Shown here: positions 25,141 to 37,020 of the stretch, in pieces
Position numbering within the stretch: the first letter of the stretch is position 1
Layout: every line of letters begins with the position of its first letter
Assembly: GCA_029961685.1 (NCBI GenBank)
Contig: JARWKL010000005.1
Location: 16,458,164 to 16,522,163, forward strand
Direction: 5' to 3'
DNA length: 64,000 nt
Origin: Aristolochia californica
Taxonomy: Eukaryota > Streptophyta > Magnoliopsida > Piperales > Aristolochiaceae
Translations under genes and position numbers: made by a program
Notes under the pieces: model-generated
Told to the model about the DNA's origin: nothing
The model's input: the letters and a program-made list of their open reading frames with translations, nothing else
Databases searched by the model: none

Positions 25141-25370
25141 CTTGGCATTTCATGCCGTTGAGTGAGTTCTTTTAACTCTTCGGTTAATTCTTTAAACTTG
25201 AGTTGTAAGACTTCTCCACTTAACCCGTAACGGGCACAATTCTCATGTATGTCTCCTCGTTCTGAAAGAACTAAAAGACTGTCGAATAGTGACTGTAGGG
25301 TTGAGAGCAATACCATGAGTGTGGCAATTGTTGCTGCTAGGTCCGTCAGGATGCTGCTGAGGGGATCCAT
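25053..25370 (-). pseudogene. Small coiled-coil ORF, 105 aa, likely N-terminal piece of a broken ORF
   Basis: 105 codons from ATG at 25370 to a TAG at 25053-25055. Residues about 7-33 are strongly hydrophobic and Leu-rich, either a membrane-seeking or a packed helix. Residues about 50-75 form a Leu/Glu/Lys heptad-like helix (LTEELKELTQ). The tail is Ser/Thr-rich with the first copy of the triplicated segment. The frame stays open past the TAG through copy 2. It may therefore be the start of the ORF that continues, after a stop and a frameshift, into the 236-aa ORF. A small virion-associated or oligomerising protein is the other possibility. Confidence 0.45.
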
Positions 25371-25550
25371 TTTACCTGTCTATAACACAAGAAAATTCTC
25401 GAGTGGTAAGAGTATCAGGTTAATTATAAAATTCTCTATAATGCATGATGCATGAGTAGAGAAAGTATTTTATGACAATAGTGGGAGATAAATCAAATCA
25501 CCACGCTTGCTGCCATTGGTATAACGGGAAGGCAAAAGCATAACCGAATA
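25371..25550 (-). other. Gap between capsid stop and next ORF
   Basis: About 180 bp without a coding frame of note. In element sense it follows the capsid TAA (25548-25550). It contains an ACAGGTAAA sequence that resembles a splice donor just before the ATG at 25370. A pol gene would be expected around here in a complete pararetrovirus, but nothing of it remains. Confidence 0.5.
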
Positions 25551-26462
25551 TTAGGCAAAAGTTGTGCCCGAAGAGTCACTCATATTTTCTGAGTTTTCCG
25601 AGGAGGAAGACTCAGTTTCGAGATGAAGTTCATATACTTCATCTTCTGACTGGATGTCATCGTAATGGATGATTTCCAATCCATTTTCTTCGGCTAGTAA
25701 CATGTATGTACTGTACCGCCGTTGTTGTTTATCATTTGGACAATCTCTAGCGAAATGTCCTTCTTTCTGGCATATCCAACATTTGCATTTGCTTGGGGTT
25801 TTCCCCTTTGGGCAGTATGCATTTGACCCTTTACTGGATGTGGTGGGGCCAGAATTTGTTCTTTTCTTAAAGTATCTCTTTTTAGGAGTATACCTTGCTG
25901 TAGAAATTTTTTGTATCCTAAATTTTTTCTGTTGAAATTTCTTAGGATATTTTCGTTGCTTATGGGAGGTGGTTTTGCAACCATAAGCTTCTACATTTTT
26001 GTTCTGGTATGAACAACATAATGTTTGTTTATTTGCCTTACTACTTTTCTTTTGTAGTTTTTGGGCTTCACAAAGATTTGCCAACATGTCTTGTACAAAT
26101 CTATGTCTTCTTCCTAAAGTATCAATGTTTAGGAAAATATCCATGGTTAAAGTACCAAGTTCTGGATTGTTTTGCCAATATTTTTTAATATAGTCTTTTT
26201 CTGCTACATGTGCAAATGGTTCTGGCAATTTTGCATAAAAGATAGACAGATAAGGTTTCTGATCTTCTTTTTGCAGTTTATAGAAGTAACTTGCAAACTC
26301 GCAGTAATACTTCTCATAAAAACAAATTTTACAGATTTGTAACTTGTTTAATTTCTGAAGAGTTTCTAAACGTTTTCTTTGTTTAGTACTCTCATTGTAG
26401 GCTTCTAGGGTTGGATGTATTCCTAGAAATTCCTTAGATATCTTAGCCACTAATCCTTTCAA
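25551..26462 (-). pseudogene. Pararetrovirus-like capsid protein, main part with zinc knuckle
   Basis: Open frame of 303 codons from an internal ATG. Residues about 40-80 contain a Cys/aromatic cluster (LQICKICFYE, YYCEFASYFYKL, FYAKLPEPF), a pattern I associate with Caulimoviridae coat proteins. LGRRHRF is at about 116-122 and a Lys/Arg-rich, NLS-like stretch at 165-205. A CCHC zinc knuckle (C228-x2-C231-x4-H236-x4-C241) provides nucleic-acid binding. The acidic Ser-rich tail (268-300) is also typical of such coat proteins. The frame continues upstream without shift to a single TGA at 26493-26495, so the ATG at 26462 is not the original start. The frame ends with its own TAA and is not fused to a protease. 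The alternative is a Ty3/gypsy gag. Confidence 0.75.
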
Positions 26463-26492
26463 GATATTGGCTATTGATATTGAGGTATTAGC

Positions 26493-26909
26493 TCATTTTT
26501 GGTCTTTGGGAAGGTTGTCCCACCAAAGAGCTACATTACCCTGTAAAGCATGGGTAAAGAAATTAAATGCTGATTCTTGGTTCCAAGAATCATGCATATT
26601 TCCAGCATTGCTCATGCTTCTTTTCCAATCTTTAAGGACTTTTTCTCCATTCTTGGGGCAATCCAAGTTGAGGTAAAATCCAAAAGGGTTTATGCCATCT
26701 ATGGTTTGGTGTCCCTTAGTAGCATTTGAAGGATCGACATTTGTGTATTTTATCGAACACCTTTGTCCTCCCAGGGATATTTTGGAGTGCAAGAAACTTT
26801 CTCGTTCTTGCAGATGAACCCAAAAGTTTTGCTGTCCAAGTTCGGGAAATTCTACCAGTTCAACCCTAACAGCTTGGAATTTTATAAGAATGAGATTTCT
26901 TCCACACAT
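26493..26909 (-). pseudogene. Capsid N-terminal part, chimeric with satellite, ended by TGA
   Basis: This 138-codon ORF has about its first 32 residues from satellite (the same peptide appears in many right-arm monomers on this strand). Element sequence begins at about 26813 and is in the same frame as the 303-aa capsid part. Features include GFYLNLDCPKNGEK near 77-90 and WNQESAFNFFTHALQGNVALWW at 109-130, resembling the conserved gag/capsid core that ends in a Trp pair. The stop at 26493-26495 is the only interruption between the two capsid pieces. The natural start of the gene is missing. Confidence 0.65.
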
Positions 26910-29900
26910 GCTTTAAAAATGGATATGCATGCTTGAAACGTGTTAAATATGCAAATCACCTGCGGATCCAAACCTTTTAAAGAGAATGACAAACGCTCAT
27001 TAAATTCTCAAGTGAACGTGCGGTGGGATATTTACCCGAGTCAAACGAGCCATTATTTTGCCCACTTACTAAAAGCTGACCTAACAATCATAGATGATTG
27101 GAAAGTGATTTATCATGCGTAACGGGCTATATTACCCTAAGAAATAACTTATGGATTGGGAGTCAAGACTCAGTTAAAAATTTCCTACCTCACCCTTTTC
27201 CCAACCATTGCAAAACCTGATATATAAAAACTAAAAAGAACTTACAATCCATAAAAATTACAGACACTCTTTGGAATTATCTCTCTCTACATTTGTGCAT
27301 TGTGCATTTCCATTTTGGAAGTTCTCTTTTTTCTTAAATCAAAACTTTGAGTTTTCGGTCTCCCTTCATCCCGTAAACCAAAAAGGCAAATAGATCACCT
27401 CAAAATGCAAATTTTAGAGTTTATGCATGGGAAAAATTTAAACCAATAACAAATGCAAGTAAAGAAAATTTATTCAAACACAACAAATGAACACAAAAGT
27501 TTTACAGTCCAAGTTTGGGAAATTCCACTAGTTCAACCCTAACAGCTTGGAATTTTATAAGAAAGAGATTTCTTCCACACATGCTTTAAAAATGGATATG
27601 CATGCTTGAAACGTGTTAAAGATGCAAACCACCTATGGATCCAAAACTTTTAAAGAGAATGACAAACGCTCTTTAAATTCTCAAGTGAACGTACGGTGGG
27701 ATATTTAGCCGAGTCAAACGAGCCATTATTTTGCCCACATATAAAAAGCTGACCTAACGATCAAAGTTGATTGTAAAGTGATTTATCATGCGTAATGGAC
27801 TGTATTACCCTAAGAAATGACTTATGGGTTGGGAGTCAACACTCAGTTAAAAATCCCCCTCCTCCCCTTTTTCCTGACGATTGCAAAACCTGAAATATAA
27901 AAGCTAAAAAGAGCTTACAATCCATAAAATTACAAAGACTCTTTGAAATTATCACTCTCTACATTTGTGCATTGTGCATTTCCATTTTAGATGTACTCAT
28001 TTTTCTTAAATAAAAACATTGAGTTTTCGGTTTTCCTTCATCCCGTAAACCAAAAATGCAAATAGATCACCACAAAATGAAAATTTTAGAGTTTATGTTT
28101 GGAAAAATTTTAAAACAATAACAAATGTAAGTAAAGAAAATTTATTCACACACCACAAATGAACCCAAAAGTTTTGCTGTCCAAGTTTGGGAAATTCCAC
28201 TAGTTCAATGCTAACAACTTGGAATTTTATAAGAAAGAGATTTCTTCCACACATGCTTTAAAAATGGATAGGCATGCATGAAACGTGTTAAAGATGCAAA
28301 TCACCTATGGATCAAAACCTTTTGAAGAGAATGACAAACGTTCATTAAATTCTAAAGTGAACGTGCGGTAGGATATTTGCCTGAGTCAAACTAGCCATTA
28401 TTTTGCCCATCTACAAAAAGCTGACCTAACGATCATAGATGATTGTAAAGTGATTTATCATGCGTTACGGGCTATATTACCCTAAGAAATGACTTATGGA
28501 TTGGGAGTCAACACTCAGTTAAAAATTCCCCGACGATTGCAAAACCTGATATATAAGAACTAAAAAGAGCTTACAATCCCTAAAAATTACAGACACTCGG
28601 AATAATCTCTCCCTACATTTGTGCATAGTGCATTTCCATTTTAGATGTACTCATTTTTCTTAAATAAAAACTTTGAGTTTTCAGTCTCCCTTTATCCCAT
28701 AAAACAAAAATGCAAATAGATCACAACAAAATGAAAATTTTAGAGTTTAAGTTTTAAAAAAATTTTAAAAAATAAGAAATGTGAGTAAAGAAAATTTATT
28801 CACACACCACAAATGAACCCAAAAGTTTAGCTATCCAAGTTTGGGAAATTCTACCAGTTCAACCCTAACAGCTTGGAATTTTATAAGAATGAGATTTCTT
28901 CCACACATGCTTTAAAAATGGTTATGCATGCTTGAAACGTGTTAAAGATGCAAATCACCTACGGATCCAAACCTATTCAAGAGAATGACAAACGCTCATT
29001 AAATTCTCAAGTGAACGTGCGGTGGGATATTTACCCGAGTCAAACGAGCCATTATTTTGCCCACTTACAAAAAGCTGACCTAACAATCATAGATGATTGG
29101 AAAGTGATTTATCATGCGTAACGGGCTATATTACCCTAAGAAATAACTTACGGATTGGGAGTCAAGACTCAGTTAAAAATCCCCCGCCTCACCCTTTTCC
29201 CGACGATTGCAAAACCTGATATATAGAAACTAAAAAGAGCTTACAATCCATAAAAATTACAGACACTCTTTGGAATTATCTCTCTCTACATTTTTGCATT
29301 GTGCATTTTCATTTTAGAAGTTCTCTTTTTTCTTAAATCAAAACTTTGAGTTTTCGGTCTCCCTTCATCCCGTAAACCAAAAAGGCAAATAGATCACCTC
29401 AAAATGCAAATTTTAGAGTTTATGCATGGGAAAAATTTAAACCAATAACAAATGCAAGTAAAGAAAATTTATTCAAACACAACAAATGAACACAAAAGTT
29501 TTGCAGTCCAAGTTTGGGAAATTACACTAGTTCAACCTTAACAACTTGGAATTTTATAACAAAGAGATTTCTTCCACACATGCTTTAAAAATAGATATGC
29601 ATGCTTGAAACGTGTTAAAGATGCAAATCACCTATGGATCCAAAACTTTTAAAGAGAATGACAAACGCGCTTTAAATTCTCAAGTGAACGTGCGGTGGGA
29701 TATTTAGGCGAGTCAAACGAGCCATTATTTTGCCCATTTACAAAAAGCTGACCTAACGATCAAAGTTGATTGTAAAGTGATTTATCATGCGTAACGGACT
29801 GTATTACCCTAAGAAATGACTTATGGGTTGGGAGTCAACACTCAGTCAAAAAACCCCTCCTCCCGTTTTATTTTACGATTGCAAAACCTGAGATATAAAA

Positions 29901-31205
29901 GCTAAAAAGAGCTTACATTCCCTAAAATTACGGAGACTCTTTGAAATTATATCACTCTCTACATTTGTGCATTGTGCATTTCCATTTTAGATGTACTCAT
30001 TTTTCTTAAATAAAAACTTTGAGTTTTCGGTCTCTCTTCATCCCGTAAACCAAAAATGCAAATAGATCACCAGAAAATGAAAATTTTCGAGTTTATGTTT
30101 GGAAAAATTTTAAAACAATAACAAATGTAAGGAAAGAAAATTTATTCACAAACCACAAATGAACCCAAAATTTTTTCTGTCCAAGTTTGAGAAATTCCAC
30201 TAGTTCAACACCAACAGCTTGGAATTTTATAAGAAAGAGATTTCTTCCACACATTCTTTAAAAATGGATATGCATGCATGAAACGTGATAAGGATGCAAA
30301 TCACCTATGGATCAAAACCTTTTGTAGAGAATGAAAAACGTTCATTAAATTCTAAAGTGAACGTGCGGTGGGATATTTGCCTGAGTCAAACAAGCCATTA
30401 TTTTGCCCATTTACAAAAAGCTGACCTAACGATCACAGATGATTGTAAAGTGATTTATCATGCGTTACGGGCTATATTACCCTAAGAAATGAATTATGGA
30501 TTGGGAGTCAACACTCAGTTAAAAATTCCCCGACGAATGCAAAACCAGATTTATAAGAACTAAAAAGAGCTTACAATCCCTAAAAATTACAGACACTCCT
30601 TGGAATTATCTCTCTCTACATTTGTGCATTGTGCATTTCCATTTTAGAAGTTATCTTTTTTCTTAAATCAAAACTTTGAGTTTTCGGTCTCCCTTCATCC
30701 CGTAAATGAAAAAGGCAAATAGATCACCTCTAAATGCAAATTTTAGAGTTTATGCATGGGAAAATTTAAACCAATAACAAATGCAAGTAAAGAAAATTTA
30801 TTCAAACACAACAAATGAACACAAAAGTTTTGCAGTCCATGTTTGGGAAATTCCACTAGTTCAACACTAACAGCTTGGAATTTTATAAGAAAGAGATTTC
30901 TTCCAAACATGCTTTAAAAATGGATATGCATGCTTGAAACGTGTTAAAGATGCAAATCACCTATGGATCCAAAGCTTTTAAAGAGAATGACAAACGCTCT
31001 TTAAATTCTCAAGTGAACGTGCGGTGGGATATTAAGCCGAGTCAAACGAGCCATTATTTTGCCCACTTACAAAAAGCTGAGCTAACGATCAAAGTTGATT
31101 GTAAAGTGATTTATCATGCGTAACAGACTGTATTATTACCCTAAGAAATGACTTATGGGTTGGGAGTCAACACTAAGTTAAAAAACCCCTCCTCCCCTTT
31201 TTCCT

Positions 31206-31309
31206 GACGATTGCAAAACCTGATATATAAAAGCTAAAAAGAGCTTACAACAAAATTCCCCGACGATTGCAAAATCCCCCGCCTCACCCTTTTCCCGACG
31301 ATTGCAAAA
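31206..31309 (+). repeat. Scrambled junction with three copies of a 13-mer
   Basis: GACGATTGCAAAA occurs at 31206-31218, 31262-31274 and 31297-31309, where a normal unit has one. The pieces around copies 1, 2 and 3 carry A', B-like (AATTCCCCGACG) and A-like (CCCCCGCCTCACCC) flanks respectively. An A' unit breaks off at GCTTACAA and resumes at an earlier point of the unit. Confidence 0.85.
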
Positions 31310-34300
31310 CCTGATATATAAAAACTAAAAAGTGCTTACAATCCATAAAAATTACAGACACTCTTTGGAATTATCTCTCTCTACATTTTTGCATTGTGCA
31401 TTTCCATTTTAGAAGTTCTCTTTTTTCTTAAATCAAAACATTGAGTTTTCGGTCTCCCTTCATCCCGTAAATGAAAAAGGCAAATAGATCACCTCAAAAT
31501 GCAAATTTTAGAGTTTATGCATGGGAAAAATTTAAACCAATAACAAATGCAAGTAAAGAAAAGTTATTCAAACACAACAAATGAACACAAAAGTTTTGCA
31601 GTCCAAGTTTGGGAAATTCCACTAGTTCAACCCTAACAGCTTGCAATTTTAAAAGAAAGAGATTTCTTCCACACATGCTTTAAAAATGGATATGCATGCT
31701 TGAAAAGTGTTAAAGATGCAAATCACCTATGGATCCAAAGCTTTTAAAGAAAATGACAAACGCTCTTTAAATTCTCAAGTGAACGTGCGGTGGGATATTT
31801 AGCCGAGTCAAACGAGCCATTATTTTGCCCACTTACAAAAAGCTGACTGAACGATCAAAGTTGATTGTAAAGTGATTTATCATGTGTAACAGACTGTATT
31901 ATTACCCTAAGAAATGACTTATGGGTTGGGAGTCAACACTCAGTTAAAAATCCCCCTCCTCCCCTTTTTCCTGACGATTGCAAAACCTGATATATAAAAG
32001 CTAAAAAGAGCTTACAATCCTTAAAATTACAGAGACTCTTTGAAATTATCAGTCTCTACATTTGTGAATTCTGCATTTCCATTTTAGATGTACTCATTCT
32101 TCTTAAATAAAAACTTTGAGTTTTAGGTCTCCTTTCATCCCGTAAACAAAAAATGCAAAAAGATCACCACAAAATGAAAATTTTAGAGTTTATGTTTGGA
32201 AAAATTTTAAAACAATAACAAATGTAAGTAAAGAAAATTTATTCACACACCACAAATGAACCCAAAAGTTTTGCTGTCCAAGTTTGGGAAATTCCACTAG
32301 TTCAACACTAACAGCTTGGAATTTTATAAGAAAGAGATTTCTTCCACACATGCTTTAAAAATGGATATGCATGCATGAAACGTGTTAAAGATGAAAATCA
32401 CCTATGGATCAAAACCTTTCGAAGAGAATGACAAACGTTCATTAAATTCTAAAGTGAACGTGCGGTGGGATATTTGCCTGAGTCAAACTAGCCATTATTT
32501 TGCCCATTTACAAAAAGCTGACCTAACGATCATAGATGATTGTAAAGTGATTTATCATGCGTTACGGGCTATATTACCCTAAGAAATGACATATGGATTG
32601 GGAGTCAACACTCAGTTAAAAACTCCCCGACGATTGCAAAACCTGATTTATAAGAACTAAAAAGAGCTTACAATCCCTAAAAATTACAGACACTCCTTGG
32701 AATTATCTCTCTCTACATTTGTGCATTGTGCATTTCCATTTTAGATGTACTCATTTTTCGTAAATAAAAACTTTGAGTTTTCGGTCTCCCTTCATCCCGT
32801 AAACCAAAAATGCAAATAGATCACCACAAAATGAAAATTTTACATTTTATGTTTAAAAAAACTATTAAAAAATAAGAAATGTGAGCAAATAAAATTTATT
32901 AACACACCACAAATGAAACCAAAAGTTTTGCTGTCCAAGTTTGGGAAATTCTACCAGTTCAACCCTAACAGCTTGGAATTTTATAAGAATGAGATTTCTT
33001 CCACACATGCTTTTAAAAATGGATATGCATGCTTGAAACGTGTTAAAGATGCAAATCACCTACGGATCCAAACCTTTTAAAGAGAATGAAAAACGCTCAT
33101 TAAATTCTCAAGTGAACGTGCGGTGGGATATTTACCCGAGTCAAACGAGCCATTATTTTGCCCACTTACAAAAAGCTGACCTAACCATCATAGATGATTG
33201 GAAAGTGATTTATCATGCGTAACGGGCTATATTACACTAAGAAATAACTTATGGATTGGGAGTCAAGACTCGGTTAAAAATCCCCCGCCTCACCCTTTTC
33301 CCGACGATTGCAAAACCGGAATATATAAAAACTAAAATAAGCTTACAATCCATAAAAATTACAGACACTCTTTGGAATTATCTCTCTCTACATTTGTGCA
33401 TTGTGCATTTCCATTTTAGATGTACTCATTTTTCTTAAATAAAAACTTTGAGTTTTCGGTCTCCCTTCATCCCGTAAACAAAAAATGCAAATAGATCACC
33501 ACAAAATGAAAATTTTAGAGTTTATGTTTGGGAAACTTTTAAAGCAATAACAAATGTAAGTAAAGAAAATTTATTCACACACCACAAATGAACCCAAAAG
33601 TTTTGCTGTCCAAGTTTGGGAAATTCACCTAGTTCAACACTAACAGCTTGGAATTTTATAAGAAAGAGATTTTTTCCACACATGCTTCAAAAATGGATAT
33701 GCATGTATGAAACGTGTTAAAGATGCAAATCACCTATGGATCAAAACCTTTTGAAGAGAATGACATACGTTCATTAAATTCTAAAGTGAACGTGCGGTGG
33801 GATTTTTCCCTGAGTCAAACTAGCCATTATTTTGCCCATTTACAAAAAGCTGACCTAACGATCGTAGATGATTGTAAAGTGATTTATCATGCGTTACGGC
33901 TTATATTACCCTAAGAAATAACTTATGTATTGGGAGTCAACAATCAGTTAAAAATTCCTCGACGATTGCAAAACCTGATTTATAAGAACTAAAAAGAGCT
34001 TACAATCCCTAAAAATTACAGACACTCCTTGGAATTATCTCTCTCTACATTTGTGCATTATGCATTTCCATTTTAGATGTACTCATTTTTCTTAAATAAA
34101 AACTTTGAGTTTTCGGTCTCCCTTCATCCCGTAAACCAAAAATTCAAATAGATCACCACAAAATGAAAATATTAGAGTTTATGTTTTAAAAAAATTTTAA
34201 AAAATAAGAAATGTGAGTAAAGAAAATTTATTCACACACCAAAAATGAACCCAAGAGTTTTGTTGTCCAAGTTTGGGAAATTCTACCAGTTCAACCCTAA

Positions 34301-34370
34301 CAGCTTGGAATTTTATAAGAACGAGATTTCTTCCACACATGCTTTAAAAATCGATATGCATGCTTGAAAT

Positions 34371-37020
34371 GTGTTAAAGATGCAAATCACCTACGGATCC
34401 AAACCTTTTAAAGAGAATGACAAACGCTCATTAAATTCTCAAGTGAACGTGCGGTGGGATATTTACCCGAGTCAAATGAGCCATTATTTTGCCCATTTAC
34501 AAAAATCTGACCTAACGATCATAGATCATTGTAAAGTGATTTATCATGCGTTACGGGCAATATTACCCTAAGAAATGAGTTATGGATTGGGAGTCAACAC
34601 TCAGTTAAAAATTCCCCGACGATTGCAAAACCTCATTTATAAGAACTATAAAGAGCTTACAATCCCTAAAAATTACAGACACTGCCTGGAATTATCTCTC
34701 TCTACATTTGTGCATTGTGCATTTCCATTTTAGATGTACTCATTTTTTTTAAATAAAAACTTTGAGTTTTCGGTCTCCCTTCATACCGTAAACCAAAAAT
34801 GTAAATAGATCACCACAAAATGAAAATTTTAGAGTTTATGTTTTAAAAAAATTTAAAAAAATAAGAAATGTGAGTAAAGAAAATTTATTCACACACCACA
34901 AATGAACCCAAAAGTTTTCCTATCCAAGTTTGGGAAATTCTACCAGTTCAACCCTAACAGCTTGGAATTTTATAAGAATGAGATTTCTTCCACACATGGT
35001 TTAAAAATCGATATGAATGCTTGAAACGTGTTAAAGATGCAAATCAACTACGGATCCAAACCTTTTAAAGAGAATGAAAAACGCTCATTAAATTCTCAAG
35101 TGTACGTGCGGTGGGATATTTACCCAAGTCAAACGAGCCATTATTTTGCCCACTAACAAAAAGCTGACCTAACAATCATAGATGATTGCAAAGTGATTTA
35201 TCATGAGTTACTGGCTGTATTACCCTAAGAAATAACTTATGGATTGGGAGTCAACACTCCATTAAAAATCCCCTGCCTCACACTTTTCCCGACGATTACA
35301 AAACCGGATATATAAAAACTAAAAAGAGCTTACAATCCATAAAAATTACCGACACTCTTTGGAATTATCTCTCTCTAAATTTGTGCATTGTGCATTTCCA
35401 TTTTAGAAGTTCTCTTTTTTCTTAAATCAAAACTTTGAGTTTTCGGTCTCCCTTCATCCCGTAAACCAAAAAGGCAAATAGCTCACCTAAAAATGCAAAT
35501 TTTAGAGTTTATGCATGGGAAAAATTTAAACCAATAACAAATGCAAGTAAAGAAAATTTATTCAAACACAACAAATGAACACAAAAGTTTTGCAGTCCAA
35601 GTTTGGGAAATTCCACTAGTTCAACCCTAACAGCTTGGAATTTTATAAGAAAGAGATTTCTTCCACACACGCTTTAAAAATGGATATGCATGCTTGAAAT
35701 GTGTTAAAGATGCAAATCACCTACGGATCCAAACCTTTTAAAGAGAATGACAAACGCTCATTAAATTCTCAACTGAACGTGCGGTGGGATATTTACCCGA
35801 GTCAAATGAGCCATTATTTTGCCCATTTACAAAAATCTGACCTAACGATCATAGATCATTGTAAAGTGATTTATCATGCGTTACGGGAAATATTACCCTA
35901 AGAAATGAGTTATGGATTGGGAGTCAACACTCAGTTAAAAATTCCCCGACGATTGCAAAACCTCATTTATAAGAACTATAAAGAGCTTACAATCCCTAAA
36001 AATTACAGACACTGCCAGGAATTATCTCTCTCTACATTTGTGCATTGTGCATTTCCATTTTAGATGTACTCATTTTTTTTAAATAAAAACTTTGAGTTTT
36101 CGGTCTCCCTTCATACCGTAAACCAAAAATGTAAATAGATCACCACAAAATGAAAATTTTAGAGTTTATGTTTTAAAAAAATTTAAAAAAATAAGAAATG
36201 TGAGTAAAGAAAATTTATTCACACACCACAAATGAACCCAAAAGTTTTCCTATCCAAGTTTGGGAAATTCTACCAGTTCAACCCTAACAGCTTGGAATTT
36301 TATAAGAATGAGATTTCTTCCACACATGGTTTAAAAATCGATATGAATGCTTGAAACGTGTTAAAGATGCAAATCAACTACGGATCCAAACCTTTTAAAG
36401 AGAATGAAAAACGCTCATTAAATTCTCAAGTGTACGTGCGGTGGGATATTTACCCAAGTCAAACGAGCCATTATTTTGCCCACTAACAAAAAGCTGACCT
36501 AACAATCATAGATGATTGCAAAGTGATTTATCATGAGTTACTGGCTGTATTACCCTAAGAAATAACTTATGGATTGGGAGTCAACACTCCGTTAAAAATC
36601 CCCTGCCTCACACTTTTCCCGACGATTACAAAACCGGATATATAAAAACTAAAAAGAGCTTACAATCCATAAAAATTACCGACACTCTTTGGAATTATCT
36701 CTCTCTAAATTTGTGCATTGTGCATTTCCATTTTAGAAGTTCTCTTTTTTCTTAAATCAAAACTTTGAGTTTTCGGTCTCCCTTCATCCCGTAAACCAAA
36801 AAGGCAAATAGCTCACCTAAAAATGCAAATTTTAGAGTTTATGCATGGGAAAAATTTAAACCAATAACAAATGCAAGTAAAGAAAATTTATTCAAACACA
36901 ACAAATGAACACAAAAGTTTTGCAGTCCAAGTTTGGGAAATTCCACTAGTTCAACCCTAACAGCTTGGAATTTTATAAGAAAGAGATTTCTTCCACACAC
37001 GCTTTAAAAATGGATATGCA
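34371..37020 (+). repeat. Recent tandem duplication of a two-monomer block (1330 bp)
   Basis: 34371-35690 and 35701-37020 align with a constant 1330-bp offset and very few differences (for example CAAGTG/CAACTG near 34440, GGGCAAT/GGGAAAT near 34555, CTCCATT/CTCCGTT near 35267). Shared private variants such as AAAAATCTGACC, GATCATTG, ATATGAATGC and GTGTACGTGCGG show common descent. The first monomer of each pair is itself a hybrid, beginning as type A and ending as type B. Confidence 0.9.

Larger units (their letters stand above)
22311..26813 (-). mobile_element. Degenerate endogenous pararetrovirus-like element (Caulimoviridae-like)
   Basis: This non-satellite island has clearly higher GC than its surroundings. 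In minus-strand order it contains a capsid-like gene with a CCHC zinc knuckle, a broken downstream ORF, a TATA promoter, a leader of about 1 kb, a 13-nt primer-binding site for initiator tRNA-Met, and the start of another ORF. That order is typical of plant pararetroviruses. In an LTR element, gag would follow the primer-binding site rather than precede it. I see no terminal direct repeats, no target-site duplication, and no protease, reverse transcriptase or RNase H. Both ends are cut within ORFs by satellite. The alternative is a rearranged Ty3/gypsy-type fragment, which I consider less likely given the capsid pattern and long leader. Confidence 0.8.

Noticed and set aside
22311..26813. LTR retrotransposon with two LTRs
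   Set aside because: No pair of long direct repeats is visible, the gag/capsid lies upstream rather than downstream of the primer-binding site, and no polypurine tract or TG...CA ends are convincing.
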